From: Gymnorhina tibicen
Lineage: Eukaryota; Chordata; Aves; Passeriformes; Artamidae
DNA length: 64,000 nucleotides
Assembly (NCBI GenBank): GCA_013399875.1
Contig: VXAZ01000560.1
Span: 2,469,789-2,533,788, forward strand
Direction of reading: 5' to 3'
Shown: positions 46,524 to 59,101 of the stretch, in pieces
Numbering within the stretch: the stretch's first letter is position 1
Layout: the number at the start of each line of letters is the position of its first letter
Notes under the pieces: model-generated
Database searches by the model: none
Told to the model about the DNA's origin: nothing
The model's input: only the letters and a program-made list of their open reading frames with translations
Program-made: the position numbers and the translations under genes

Positions 46524-49055
46524 TCTTCTAAGCCCAGAAAGGCTGCTCCTTTCCTTGCTGGGATGGGTGACCAAGCACCATGACTTCTTCCCCAGTGTGC
46601 TGCCACAACCAGCAAGAAAAACCCCACGTTGCTGCACTTACTCTTAGTGTTGACTGCTGGAATTATTTACCATTAATGGCTGAGTAGGTATTTGAACAAT
46701 CCTGGTGGTTTTTTTTTTTTTTCTTTTCCACCTTTTTGCAATTTTAAACATAATTAAAAGGAGATAAACGAAACTTGATTTTTTCAGTCAATCTGTGGGT
46801 GACCCAGCAAACCACATCTTTTTAATTTCATGCATCAATGAGATGATACGTCATGCTTTGTACAGTGCGACAGCTTGCTGCATTGCATAACTCAACGTGC
46901 TGATGCAACCAGGCGTGCAAAATTACCCTGATCCTCAAACCCAGGGAATTTAAGACAACAAGATCCTCCTCTGCAGCTTGCCTTGTTCGACAAACCTCAT
47001 TATTCCCTGTCGTCCCTCTTATTCTTCTTCTGTACAAGTGATGAGAATGGAGTATTTTGAAGGAGATGTTTGGGCGATGGTTGTGGAATGTGAATAACTC
47101 CAGGCTGGGGCTGGGGTTGAGCTGATGCAGTTTCTCTGTTTGGGGCTGATCAAAAGGGTGGGGGTCTCTGTGGCTTTTGGGTTCCCTTGGGAAGGAGAGT
47201 GGCTGACTGTGGGGCTTCCTGGGCTGTGCCAAGCTTGCCTTCAACCATGGGAAGAGGCCGTAGTTTCCACAGCTCCTTGCGCTTCGTTTACCAGCTCTTA
47301 GGACTCCTCCAGTGCTGCAGAGAGCCTGTGGGTTCAACAAACCTCGTATGAATTCCCCTTTCTCCACTGCTGCACTGCACACTGTGTGAGCACCAGCTGC
47401 CACCTGGCCCTTGTGGCTGAATTCTTCAGTGGAGTGACACGGAGAGGGAATTTGCTGCAGCTCTTCTGCTCCTCTGACATCCTACGAGGCACTCAGACCA
47501 TCTCATCTGTTCCCATCCAGGGAGGAAAACGGGAATATTGCTTGGAAGACGTGGGGGCTGCTTTGTGGGACCCTCAGCAGCCACCCTGGAAGCTGCCAGC
47601 AGCATGTGCTCGCTCTTGCTGTGCCCAAGTGGAACGTAATCCTGAACTTCAGGGAGAAGAAAAGGCTCATGCTGGGCATGAACATCTCTGGTCCCAGTCT
47701 GTGACATGCCACCTGTAAGCCTAAGCATCCAGTGCTTTGCTCGGGGCAGAATTTTTGCTTAATATCTGACATCTGTCAGTGGCTCCTTGTGTGTTCCTGG
47801 GTGAAGTAAAACAGATTCTTCAGGCGTTTCTCGCATGGCTGCAGCAACGGGAAGCCTTGGGAGACTGCTCATGATGACCACACTTAAACGTATGGGAAAA
47901 TGGGGAGGATTTTCTGTTCAACTTCACCCTTCTGCTTGTGCTCACGGTCAGAGCAGCTCAAGGAAGTCCCTGGCCGTGGTGGCATTTGCTTACCTGAACA
48001 GTGAAAATCAAACCAAGATGGTGCTTGGTGGCATTAATGAGGATCCACCTCGGTGTTGGGATTATTGCAGTGGTGGGGTTGTTAGGTCTCGATAGTGGTG
48101 ACCATGACAAAATACCTGCAAATGAAAATAGCCAGAATGGGGGTTTGGGTGGCCACAGAGACGTCCAGGTGTGGCTGTTCTGGCAGGAATGAATCCCTTT
48201 GGAGCGGGAGCTGCCATCTGTTTGTGTCGCACCCAGTGCGATGGAGTTCGGCACCTTTGCCTGTCCCTTTAATTTTCATGTATAATGAAAAAAGAGCGAA
48301 AATGAGCTGCCCAAAATCAATTTCTTACCTTAAGCTCTGCAACAGCAAATGGGCTCCTCTAAAATAACAGGAATTAATGTGTCTGGGAGAGAGGTACAAC
48401 CGGACCATGACAGTTCGGAGTCCTTAGATATTGTTCTTGCTTGAGTTGCTTTGCGCTTTCTCCGAGTGTACAGTGCCCTGTGGCACAATATCCATCCCCG
48501 CTGCATCGCTAAGTGCTGAAACTTCACATCTTAATTCTATGTGAGTGGTTTTCTCTCGAGGCTGCAATGCCTCTGCGGAGAGGGAGCCTGATAGCGGCAC
48601 TGAGAAGGTTACGCATTATGCAGGGAAATGTTGATGGTGTATTAAAAAAAAATATCTCCACTAATGTCTTTTTATTTTTGTTGTCTTGTACAGCCATTTG
48701 AAGTACATCCACTTTGAGGCTCAGTGAGGAAATGCCTGTTTATTTGAAGCTGATGGAGATACTTGAATGGAGGATAACTGGGATATTGGGCTCTGGGATG
48801 AATTACTCCACTTGTATTTTCTTTTTCTTTTAATCTGGAATGCACATAAGCCACGCAGCAATATTATCATCACTTTGCACTTTCCTTAGGAAGTATCTTA
48901 ATATTCTATAATCCTCTTTGCTACAGAATGGGGACTGAACTAAGATGGAATTATATTTTAATGTAATTCCTCGTGAAACAAAAGGGGACCGTGTTCAGAA
49001 GCTGGCTAGATATATGGCAAATGGGAACTAGACAAGCTGTGTAACATCATGACCA

Positions 49056-49069
49056 GTTTCTATGGCAAC
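49056..49069. promoter_or_regulatory. RFX X-box-like site
   Basis: GTTTCTATGGCAAC matches one perfect half-site (GGCAAC) and a diverged other half. It sits in unique AT-rich DNA (49000-49300) with enhancer-like texture (CTATTAATCTGTGG, GGAATTTATTTAAAC). Confidence 0.35.
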
Positions 49070-52007
49070 AAAAATGTCAGCTATCCTTTTGGCTGATTCT
49101 ATTAATCTGTGGTAGAGGCACTGATACTGACACATTCGGAATTTATTTAAACAAGAAGGTGGAAAGATAACCCCAGCGCAGCTTATAAACAAGGGGGAAG
49201 TTAAGCCACTGCCGTAATGCCACCTGACATGGATAGAAGGGAGTAACAGGCAGGGGACACATTCCAAGGCAGCCACTTGGAATTTTGTCAGAAGAGTGAT
49301 TAAGCCACTTATTGAGAGGAATTTCCCACTATTGTTTGATTTTTTTTATTTTTTTATTTTTTTTTTGGACAGAATTCCGTCTTCCTCTCCAGGGCTGTCA
49401 TACCCCAAACTGCTGCCCCGTGTTCATCCCTGTGCTGTGGATGCTGTGGCCAGGTAGCACTAAGCCTTCTGAGTGGGATGGGGTCTGGGCACCTGGGACA
49501 GCCTAACCTGGCTGCCTGGGTTGGGGTTTCTCCCCCAGGAGCTTGCTGCCTTCTCTCTTGGTTTTATCCACGTAGAACCCAGTGGCTGCCTGCTGGAGAA
49601 AGCTGCATTGCTCAGTGATTAAAATGCATGGTCTGGCCAGTGGAAAATGGAAAAAGCAGTTGCAAGGAGGCAAACCACGTTCTGTATTCCCTCTATGTGG
49701 GTCAGATATTTTCCTAGGGACACTCGGAAATGACTGCGCTGCGCTATTTCTGTTGGGTGCTTTATCCTTTATTCTCCTGTTATTGAAAGAGCTAAATGTT
49801 TTCCCACTTTCCAATGTACCATGACAATACAAACTGTACGGTGATGTCGGAGCACAAAATAAATATGGATGCAGATACTTGTCATTACGATAAAACAACA
49901 TCTTTTCATCTTTATCTTGGAATTACAGGCTCCTCGGGAAGATGACAGTGTCTTGTTATGGAAAATGAATTTTCGGTGGTAGAAAGATATCTTTTAACTT
50001 ATTCTTGAATTCTTCCTGTTTGCCAGAGGCATATAGAAAAATTAGCTTCTTTCCCAATTCTTTTGCTGGTTTTATTAAAATTCATAGTACAAAAAGTGCC
50101 ATATAAAAGTGCTTGGTGTGTGACTGAGAAAAAGAAGAGCTGGAAAATGCAGAGCTGAATTTATTTTAAGATTATTCGTTGGCTGCTGGCTGGATTTTTA
50201 TTTTTTAGTTAGTTAAAAAAAAAAAAAGCCATCAATATTTTTTGTCCATTTCTTTTTAAGCTTGTAATGTACTGAAGAGACTACAATAGGTATTAATGTA
50301 TTTCTGATTTAAAAAACCAAACAAACAACCCCATTCCCTAATAGAAAAACTGTCAGAATTCTAACCACAACATAACTCCTGGAAACAGAGTTCATGTGAA
50401 CTTTTGAACTTCTTCAGATCCAGAAGAGCTTTCTGATAGGGACATAAATTGTCAGATTTATCCCATGCTTCTGTTAAATCCCATTCCTACAACCTGGAGC
50501 TCTGCCTCTTGCACCCTTGTGTCCGCTGGCTTTGCTAAGCAGGTTTGGTGTCAAAATTGCACGAATGTGTGGTGTTTCCAGCTTTTATGAAGTTAAGAAG
50601 GTAAGCGGTGATAATGTACGTGGTGTACAGGAAAGCTGGGTGGTTTGGGACTAGAAACCTACATCTTTATTATCCTCGGTTCACGAAGTTGTGGCTCTTG
50701 CTCCCGTGGGAATTTTCCAGTGTTCTAGGGAGCTTTTTTTTCCATCTTTTTGATGCAGCAACAGGGGAAGGGAGGTGATGTCACTTGGTATTACAGGAAA
50801 TGAAGCAGATGTGTCTAAGACTGAACTTGAGAGCTTGAAATAGCTTTGCTTTGTCCTCAGCCAGGGCAGGTGAGGATGGAGCAGCTCAGTGGAAAACTCC
50901 ACTCCCTCCTAAGCCCCAGAGCAGTTTCACCTGAACAGGAGCTTTTTCTGAAGATGGTATTGATAATTTGCTTTCTTTTTTGTACAAAACATTAACAAAC
51001 TGCATAGTTGGGAAGGTTTTTCTAGTCCTGGGAGCTGCGAAGGGGGAGTGCCTTGGGTTTTTTCCTCTCTTGGAGTGCTTTCAACTCTGCCCATCTCTTC
51101 TGCTGGAGACTCTTCCTTTTGCACCTCCTCACTGAACCCCCTCCTGAACTCGGGGCTCCCACAGCCTGGGCAGTGTCCTGCCCCCAGGGACCTCACTAGT
51201 CTGGATCACAGAGAATAATGTCATGTTTATCCTGCAAAATAGAGATCAACACTTTAAACCTCTTAAATGACTAAAGTAAATGAAGCTTGTTCTTTATCCT
51301 GGATTAATTGTTACAGCAACACCAGACCTCCTTCTTCAAAGAAGGTGAAATCTCCAATGAGAGGGGTGAAGGCAGGGGAGTAGGATTTCCTCTGATTGCT
51401 TTTATTCTTAAGCAGCACTGACATAGCTGATGTCACAAACGTGAGCATCTCTGAATTCAGGTGGAAAGCTGTGCCAGAGACGGTGGTGGGAAGGATGCAG
51501 TCCTTCCTTCTGCAGCTGCTGACGCGGAAGACTCGCACGCTCGCAAAGGCTGACCTTTTGAGGAGTCACAGACATTAAATACGGGACTTAATCAAAAGTT
51601 AATTTCACTGAGCATCTAACCTGAGGGCAGGCTCCTGCTCACTGTACTTTGAAGTCAAATGCCTGGCTGGTCCTATAGCGATCAAAACATGTTTTGAGCC
51701 CTAGGTGTTAGCAAGGGGAGTAACTGTGGTGCAGAAGCAGATATGTCTCAATTTCAGTCCTTCCTGTGCAATTTTGAAGGCATTATTTGGGATCCCTCCT
51801 TTAGTGTTTTTCAAAATAAGGACCCTTGTTAATTCTTTTGGTCAATAACCATAATTCTGATCTGGTAGAAAAAAAGTGACTGTTCCCACTGCTTGAGTTG
51901 CCAAGGTTGGACCGGCTCTGTGTTAGTGCACTTGGAATTCCTTGTCTGCCTTGCTCCTGCCCTTCAAGGAGCTATGAAATAGCTTTAAATTTTTTTTTAG
52001 GGCGTGT

Positions 52008-52054
52008 TTATGTACATATACACATACGTGTATGTATGTGTGTACATACATAAA
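52008..52054. repeat. Imperfect TA/TG-rich inverted repeat
   Basis: TATGTACATATACACATA is followed by its imperfect reverse complement TATGTATGTGTGTACATA. The pair could form a hairpin of about 18 bp. Most likely it is a decayed (TG)n/(TA)n microsatellite. Confidence 0.7.
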
Positions 52055-54550
52055 GGAGGTATACAAACATAATGTAACGTAGCTGCATAAAATATAAATA
52101 ATCTTCTAATGGTGTATATTAAGTGTTATGTTTCAAATCTAGGCATTCCTCATCAATAGAGTAGCAGTGTTCTGCCAGATGCATGTCTAATGAGCCAGAT
52201 GTTGCTGGAGGAGCTCTTCAGTAGTCTGCCAAAGGACTGGAAATCACGTTGCTGGCTCTGGGCAGGTTTTGATGTGTGTTGGAAGCTGGGCCTCCAGTAG
52301 GTGTTGCCTCCCCACAGCAGAATGATCCCCGTATTCAGGGTCCTGTCAGAGCAGGATAGGCCAGAAGTGGAGGGTGGTCTGAAATGGTGTGGAGGAGCCA
52401 AGAGCTGGCCTGATGTTCATTAGCAAGTGTCACTGCTAATTAAATGCCTTATTTGAGACTTCTAAAAGTGATGGGTGGACACTCTGTGTTCTTTAGAGGT
52501 GAAAATACATATTATCAGAATCACTTAATTGTGAGCTGATGGGCCTCCTCCTGCCCATAATTGATGTTGGTTCTTCATCTGCTTATAAAATGGGTGGGCA
52601 GGTGGTAAAATAGTGAAATCTCACAGGGAGATGACACAGAGTCATGTTCTTCGTGTTCTCTGTTCCTTCTACCTCACAGCCTTTTCTTCCCTTCCCCACA
52701 CCTACCCAGCCTTAAAAATCAGCATGAAGGAAGCCTTTGCTATGTCAGGCTGGAGACCTGGACCCTGGGACTCCTCTTGGATTGTCCTGAGCTTGCAGTG
52801 AGGGTGTTCAAAAGGGTTTGGGTTATTATAATTTAAAAACCTGATGCCTGGTGGAGTGCAGTTGCCCTTGTTTAGGCTCTCAGACCAGCTCTGTTGCACA
52901 GGGTGAAACATGTTTGCTGAAGGGATTGATAAAGGTGTTTATCTAACCCAGGCAGGCACGGGTGTGAGGGCCTGTGTGCACAGGGATGCTTTGCGTGTGT
53001 TGGCCAACAAGGAGTTGAATCACAGCAATGTGATGACTTGCAGCAGCCTGTGCTTCCTTGGAGGAAGAAAACCTGCCTCTTCCTCACTGCTAGAAAGCTC
53101 TGATCAGCAGGGAGAGCCATTAAATTCAGAGCTGCTACATGCTCGCTCCAAAATACGCTCCCTGTTTAATCTCCTTCTGCTAAAGAAAAGCAAGTCGGCT
53201 GTGACCAGTCAATAATTTCTCCAAAACTCCTGATCTTTCACCAGTGCACTAGACACACTGTTTAATGATCACAAAACCTGCCTCAGATGTGCTGTCGAGG
53301 TCCCCCTTGGCAGTCAGCAGATTCCTGGGACGGGTGAGAACACTGGAGGTTTTCTTCCCTCTGGGCCACGTCACGGCTCAGCGGGAGATTCACCCCGGTC
53401 AGTGCCTTACCTTTGTGCGGTACTTAAGGAACTGCTGAAACACTCTGAAGCAAGAGAACTCTGCCTTTAATTAGGCTGGAAGTGGGCTGAATCCACATAG
53501 GAAACCGAGCAGGATTTGTGCAAGCTCTGGGGGACGCAGCACAGCCGGAGCAGACGTGCTGATTCACCCTTCCCTGCGCGTGGCGTTAGCGCCCGTCCTC
53601 CTCACCAGACTAAAAACGTCTAAGACCACGCAAGACTGTGAAACTTCGCATTTTTAGGCAATTGCTGTTTTTGTCAAAACTGTCTGTAGCTTCCCTTCCC
53701 CGGCACAATATGGTGAGTAATGAGCTATTGGAGTAATGTCTGTTTGAAACATCCGTAGCCATATGGCAATGTGGGAGGCGAGGATAAAACAGGGATCAGT
53801 CACAAGTGTTTACTTTGAAACACAGATAAAAAGGCAACTTTTGTGCTGTGACTCAGTTATGTCTTGGATCAGGTACTGGAAACAGTAGTTTTTAATTACT
53901 TTTGTGTTTAGTGGACTTTCAAATCCCAAGCGCAGAAATACGGTGTGCGTTTGGTCCTCCTGATTGTGCTCTTCAAATCTGCTCCATGAAATAATGGGAC
54001 AAACGGGTGCTGCCTTTGAGCCAAACCACAGCCACCTAATCCACGGAGTCACTAGACAGTGATTATTTCCAGCACTGCTAGAAGCTGTGTGTGGATAAAA
54101 GGGGGAAAATGTTGCTGAGGAAGGTTAACAAAACTGCCTGGCTGCACTTGCAAGATGGCTTTGGAGGTTTTGGGTTGTTTTGAGACCAGTTCAAGATGCT
54201 CTGGCAAGTGCTTGGCTGAACAGTTTTCTTGCAAAGAGCTGAGTAACTTGGGCTCCTTCCTGGGGTGAGGCAACAGCTGCTCCACAGGAGTGGAGTCCTG
54301 GGAGAGTAAGTGGGTTATTTTAGGAACTGAAGTGTTTGGAAGTATCTGTAAAAATATCCCTCTGGAGATAAATCCGTACTTGGGATCAGGGAATCTCTGC
54401 TGTTTACTTTTGCTGAGCTCTGTACCTTCACTGTCAGCTCCTGCTTCTCTCCTGGAGTCCTGGATCTCATCTGTCTCCTCCATCCTGGGGCCCCACGCTG
54501 GAAACCATTTGGGGAGTGAGGGAAGAGAATACCTGTCAGTGAGGCCTTTG

Positions 54551-54826
54551 GAATCACAGAGTCAGGGAATGGTTTGTGTTGGAAGGGACCTTTAAAGGCC
54601 ATCTGGTCCAGCTCCTTTGCAGTGAGCCAGATTGGGGTTCAACTCCACTAGATCCATACCCAACCTGACCTTAGAGACTTCCAGGCATGGGGCACCCACC
54701 ACCTCTCTGGGTAACTTGTGCTGGTGTTTCACCACCCTGACTGTAAAAGAACTTCTTTATATCAAATCTAAATCAACGCTCCTTCAGTTTAAAACCACCG
54801 TGCCCTGTCCTGTTGTAACAGACCCA
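54551..54826 (-). mobile_element. CR1: CR1 LINE, diverged subfamily, minus strand
   Basis: Plus strand begins GGAATCACAGAGTCAGGG, then GTTGGAAGGGACCTTTAAAG and the blocks CCACCACCTCTCTGGGTAAC, CACCACCCTGACTGTAAAAG and AACTTCTTTATATCAAATC. The wording between the tail and these blocks differs from the other copies (for example CAGTGAGCCAGATTGGGG). This points to a different CR1 subfamily. About 275 bp of 3' end. Confidence 0.92.
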
Positions 54827-55099
54827 GGAGTGGTATCAAGAAAATGTTTTGGTTCGACAAAGAAAACATCCTGTGACCCAAGTGCATTTCGTGTTTAAAA
54901 TACCTTAGCAGATTAATTAGATTGATGAGCCTACTGGGTAGGATGAAGGTGAGTGAACATGTAGGTGTGGAGAGAAATTTACTACATCAGTGTGGTCGGG
55001 CAGTTTCCTCTGGGAATACATTATTGACTGCTGATCAACCAAAGGATACATGTTGGTTTTTAAAAGGAGATTTTGTGAAAGTGGAACATTTTCTTCAAT

Positions 55100-55212
55100 G
55101 GAATCCCAGAATCCCAGAATGGTTTGGGTTGGAAGGAACCTTAAAGCTCATCTCGTTCCAACCCCTTGCCATGGGCTGGGACACCTTCCACAAGCCCAGG
55201 CTGCTCAAATCT
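55100..55212 (-). mobile_element. CR1: CR1 LINE tail, minus strand
   Basis: Plus strand reads GGAATCCCAGAATCCCAGAA, GGTTTGGGTTGGAAGGAACC and GCCATGGGCTGGGACACC, ending about CAGGCTGCTCAAATC. It is the complement of the last 110 bp of CR1. Confidence 0.92.
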
Positions 55213-55514
55213 CTTTGCAGAATAGAAGCACAGAACAGGGGGAGGAAAAAAAAAATCTCAAACTTGTCTAATACTGTGTGGGCTTTGATTAGAGAGCACT
55301 CTGTGTTCTAATTGAATGTTGTCTTCTATTAGCATAATCTTGGGGTTGTGCCTGGTCAGTGTTAATGATAAGTGACAGAGACGTGTTTCTGAAACTCAGT
55401 TTCATCAGTTGGGAATTATATCCTGTAAATGCAAGCCCGGATCATGATATTTTGTCTCTGTGTTGATTTATCCCGGTCTTAGACTATTTATATCAATTTG
55501 CTACTGGAAAACAG

Positions 55515-55575
55515 ATAATGGAATAGCTTAGGTTGGAAAAGGTCTTTAAAATCATCAAGTCCAACCATTAAGACC
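55515..55575 (-). mobile_element. CR1: CR1 LINE tail, old, minus strand
   Basis: TAGGTTGGAAAAGGTCTTTA then AATCATCAAGTCCAACC matches the complement of the CR1 end of the subfamily with GGTTGGAAAAGACCT wording. Only about 60 bp remain. Confidence 0.8.
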
Positions 55576-56079
55576 ATCTTGCATGAGATCTAATTGTGCA
55601 CATATAATGCAGACATTATATGCTGTATAATGTAAAAATATATACAAAAATAAGGCTTTTTGAAACATAAGCGGATTGAAAAATCAGTTTTGATATAGAA
55701 TTACTTTGTAAAGGAAACATATTGTATATATTCTTATATGTACAACATATACATATGTTTTTATAAACTTTAGAACCATGTTTAATGCGTGTGCTTTAAA
55801 CTTGTAGGACCATATTGCTGGGAGACATTTGCCTGTAATTGTTCGCAGGATAAGTGTTTGCGCTCAAAAATCACAGCAATTACAACTATTGTAAGTAGCT
55901 GTGCTTCAAAATGAGAGTTTAGGAGAGAAATGAACTTTTCCCATGTAAGCATCATCTTTATACACATTAAAAAAAATCCTGGGAAAAGTGGCTTTGTTCT
56001 ACCAGCACCCAGGTAACTTCAGGAAAACGAAACAGGAACAAACCCAGCATCTCCCCGTCACTTCAGTGCTACATACAAA

Positions 56080-56540
56080 TGTCTTCACAGCTATTTGCAC
56101 TTGAAATGCTTCTTTTGCCAACTCCAGTGTGGCATTTGCAAATGCAGATTAGTGACGGGAGCGCTGTTGGCTGCTGCTTCTTCCTCCTTTCAGATGTGGC
56201 TCTTACTGGACATTTCCTGCCCAGACTTGTAGGCAGCAAACATATGGTCTGGTAGATAGTTTATGGAATAACTTGCTGGGAGTACTTTGAGTGTTCCAGA
56301 AATCTCTCAGGCGAAGATGCCCAGTTTCCAACATAACATTCATCCGAAATGCCAAAGTTAAGATATTCATTTGCTCGCTGGTGTTGTTGCATTTCATAAC
56401 GAGAGCTCAGACGGAGATAAATTGTGGGTTAAATTCGCAGACAGAAATCTCTGCCTTTATGAGCTGTTTGCTTGGAATGCAGTCGCTTTCAGGGCCTGCA
56501 TTACATGAAAAATTACTATGTCTGATTAGCAGATGAATTC
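56080..56540. other. Candidate conserved non-coding element
   Basis: Unique 460-bp block with many retained CpGs (GTGACGGGAGCGC, CATCCGAAATGCC, ATAACGAGAGC, CAGACGGAG) and palindromic GCATTTGCAAATGC at 56133-56146. It has TCTGATTAGCAG and CATTTGCTCGC motifs. No transposon wording. It is one of the most enhancer-like stretches here. Confidence 0.33.
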
Positions 56541-57529
56541 CACAGCACCAGTAGCGAGCAACAGTGGGATTGTCCGTCCGCCTGAGATTCCAATTTCTCC
56601 CTCCACACTCTGCAGCACTTCTCTTCTATCAAATGTATTCAGTGCTTGCCACCACGAAGGGAGCTAATTCTTCCTGGTACTTCTGAACTGTGTCAAGTGC
56701 TCTGGGCATCTGTTTTCCTACAATTTGAGGTTTTCATAGCCTACAGAAATGTGTAGCATGCTGATTTTCTTATTTTTTGTGTTTCCTCTGAGGTCTTTTT
56801 CATACCCACCCTGGTACATGGGGCCGGGATTCACTTGATGTCACTGTAGCAGAGTTTGATTTCAGTTGCCTGGCATTATGTATTTATATTAGCTTATCAT
56901 AGATGAGGATCTGGATTCAAACTGTGCCTGAATATGACATTTTTTGGATGGAAACACAACTCTTTTCTCTTCTTCCTCCTTTCTGTTCTTCTTTGGAGCT
57001 AGATACCTACTTCTGTAGGAGGATTGGGTGGTGGGCCTGGGGGAGGAACAGGCCCACAATTAATTTTGGAGTTAATCGCAGTAAACTGGCGTTGTGCCTT
57101 TCAAGTTTTAACCAAACCAGTTTCTTGATCTGTCTGGCCCTGTGGGTGCAGAGGGGGGTGGCTGAGTGGTGGGGGGTATAAGGCTTTGCAACTTGCAAAT
57201 CAAAAGGGAAAATGTGGTTGTAGTTTGCCAAGCCTTTTTAGCCCTGTGTCTGTTGTCCCCGAGGTCCCAGGCACTCCTGCTCCCTCGGCAGCTGCACTTG
57301 CCCAGGTGCCAAACTGAGCACCACGTGCATTTTTTCTGGTGGATGCCTTATTCATGGTATTTTTTTTTTTTTTTTTTTAATGTGATGCCTTTGCCTTGTG
57401 TTTCTTGTAATACACCTGGAGCTGGTCCAGGTTCACACCTCTGGTAGCCTTTTCTGGCTGACTGCTTGTTTGATCAGCCCACAGCTGATTCCTGTGAAAT
57501 ATTTCCCAGTGAAAACCTTCTCTTGCTCT

Positions 57530-57850
57530 CTACAACTCCCTGATAGGAGGGTGGGGGTCAGTCTCTTCTCACATTTAACAAATGACAGGGCAAGAGGAAA
57601 CGACCCAAACTTGTGCCAGAGGAGGTTCAGATGGGAGATTAGGGAAAATTTCTTTGCTGGAAGGGTTGCCAGCACTGGCACAGGCTGCCCGAGGCAGTGG
57701 TGGAGTCCCCATCTCTAGAGGGATTTAAAAGATGTTTGGATGTAGCACGTGGGACATGGGTTAGTGGTGGCCTTGGCAGTGCTGAGGGAAGAGTTGGACT
57801 TGATGGTCTTAAAGGGCTTTTCCAACCTGAATGATTCTGTGATTCTATGA
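57530..57850 (+). mobile_element. CR1: CR1 LINE, 3' 320 bp, GGTCAGTCTC subfamily
   Basis: Begins at CTACAACTCCCTGATAGG, continues through GGGGGTCAGTCTCTTCTCAC, GCACAGGCTGCCCGAGGCAG and GGATTTAAAAGATGTTTGG. It ends with CAACCTGAATGATTCTGTG and two octamer units. Plus orientation. Same subfamily as 13.45 kb but with its tail intact. Confidence 0.95.
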
Positions 57851-58845
57851 AAAGTCGTGTTGAGGTTGGATGTTTAGGCACCACAGTGAAACGCATTTTT
57901 CTGTCACCAGTTCTTTTTAATGTAGGTTTTCAGGGCTCAAGAGAGGTGGAATTTTGAGCATTTTTATGTGCCTGGCATGGCACATGCTGTTGTGGAGAGT
58001 CTTGTTTCTGTACCACTCACTTTCCTCTTGTTCCCCCAGGGAAATGATGGTGCCCATCTCCAGGCTGGGCATCCATCCCTCTGTGTGCCAGGCCCTAGCA
58101 CAACTAGGTTTCCCACCTTCCTAAATTAGGCCCTTCCAGTCCCAAAACAAAACATGATCGAGCTTTGCATTTCTTTTTTAACATTTGCATCCCAAGAAAA
58201 GTAGTGGGGAAAATCAGAACCTATTCAGTGTTGTAAATACAGCAGATTATTTTCCCTCGTATGTTATCCAGCAGTTACAAGTGAAATAATTCAGCACACT
58301 TCTGGGTCTCTATTCAAACTGATGAGCTAAAATAAAAAGTGTTGATTAAGGCAAGCCCATACCTCAGTGTTGATTGATTTTTGCTGTTTTGTTTGGTTTG
58401 GCTTTTTCCAAATAGTGGAGGTCTCTGATATATATAAACACACCACTGTTCTTGTAAGCTGCGTTTCTTTTGTAGTGTGTTGGGGGTTTTTTTCCTGTCA
58501 TTTTAGTATGATCACTTTAAATCCACATTGCAAGACTAGGGTTTGCTATTGCAAGCTTGTGTGCTCATGATGGGTTTTATTTTAAATCCTACCTTGCTGC
58601 TGGACTTCAAGCAATCACATAAAGCAAACCTGGCTGCAGGACGATGATAAAACACAAGCATCAGCTCCTTGTATTTTTCCAAAAGTATTTCATAATTGAG
58701 AACGAAATGTTTTGACTTTTCCCTCTGCTGCTTCCCCTGTCAAAGACCTTGAGGTTTCCAGAAAATTCGGTGCCACCATCACACTTGACTGACACATCTG
58801 TATTTAACAGGTCCCCTCTGCCCCTGTGAAAGGGGATGTGGTTTT
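57851..58845. other. Non-coding spacer between opposed CR1 copies
   Basis: No gene seen. An octamer ATTTGCAT lies at 58183-58190. Nothing else recognised. Confidence 0.55.
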
Positions 58846-59101
58846 CATAGAATCCCCAAATGGTTTGGGTTGGAAGGGACCCTAAAGCTCATCCCATTCC
58901 ACCCCCTGCCATGGGCAGGGACACCTTCCACTGTCCCAGGTTGCTCCAAGCCCTGTCCAGCCTGGCCTTGGACAATTCCAGGGATGGGGAAATCCCCAAC
59001 TTCCCTGGGCACCCTGTGCCAGGGCCTCGCTTCTTCAGGGAAGAATTTCTTCCCAATATCCCACCTAACCCTGCCCTCTGTTTGAAGCCATCCCCTCTTG
59101 C
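58846..59101 (-). mobile_element. CR1: CR1 LINE, 3' 255 bp, minus strand
   Basis: Plus strand reads CATAGAATCCCCAAATGG, GGTTGGAAGGGACCCTAAAG, CCATGGGCAGGGACACC, AATTCCAGGGATGGGG and GAAGAATTTCTTCCCAATAT, the complement of CR1. Good preservation; same subfamily as the 26.9-kb copy. Confidence 0.95.

Larger units (their letters stand above)
46524..54550. other. Long non-coding stretch
   Basis: No gene supported in 8 kb, which has almost no recognisable transposon sequence. The 191-codon minus-strand frame at 46828-47403 overlaps other frames and has no known domain. T-rich runs lie at 46711-46722 and 49339-49366. An RFX-like site is at 49056, an inverted TA/TG-rich tract at 52008, and a small CpG-containing patch at 53570-53600. 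49840-50100 has enhancer-like texture. Confidence 0.5.
54827..57529. other. Non-coding stretch with two CR1 tails and a candidate conserved block
   Basis: No gene supported. CR1 tails at 55100 and 55515 and the block at 56080-56540 are listed separately. AT-rich low-complexity sequence lies at 55610-55770 and a T19 run at 57360-57378. Confidence 0.5.

Noticed and set aside
46828..47403. 191-codon open frame on the minus strand, the longest in the window
   Set aside because: No known domain, overlaps open frames on the other strand, and lacks a convincing initiation or splice context. Such lengths are expected by chance in 64 kb of moderate-GC DNA.
49590..49650. TGCTCAGTGATTAAAATGC, resembling the head of a MIR-type SINE
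   Set aside because: Only one short A-box-like phrase; no B-box or SINE body could be followed.
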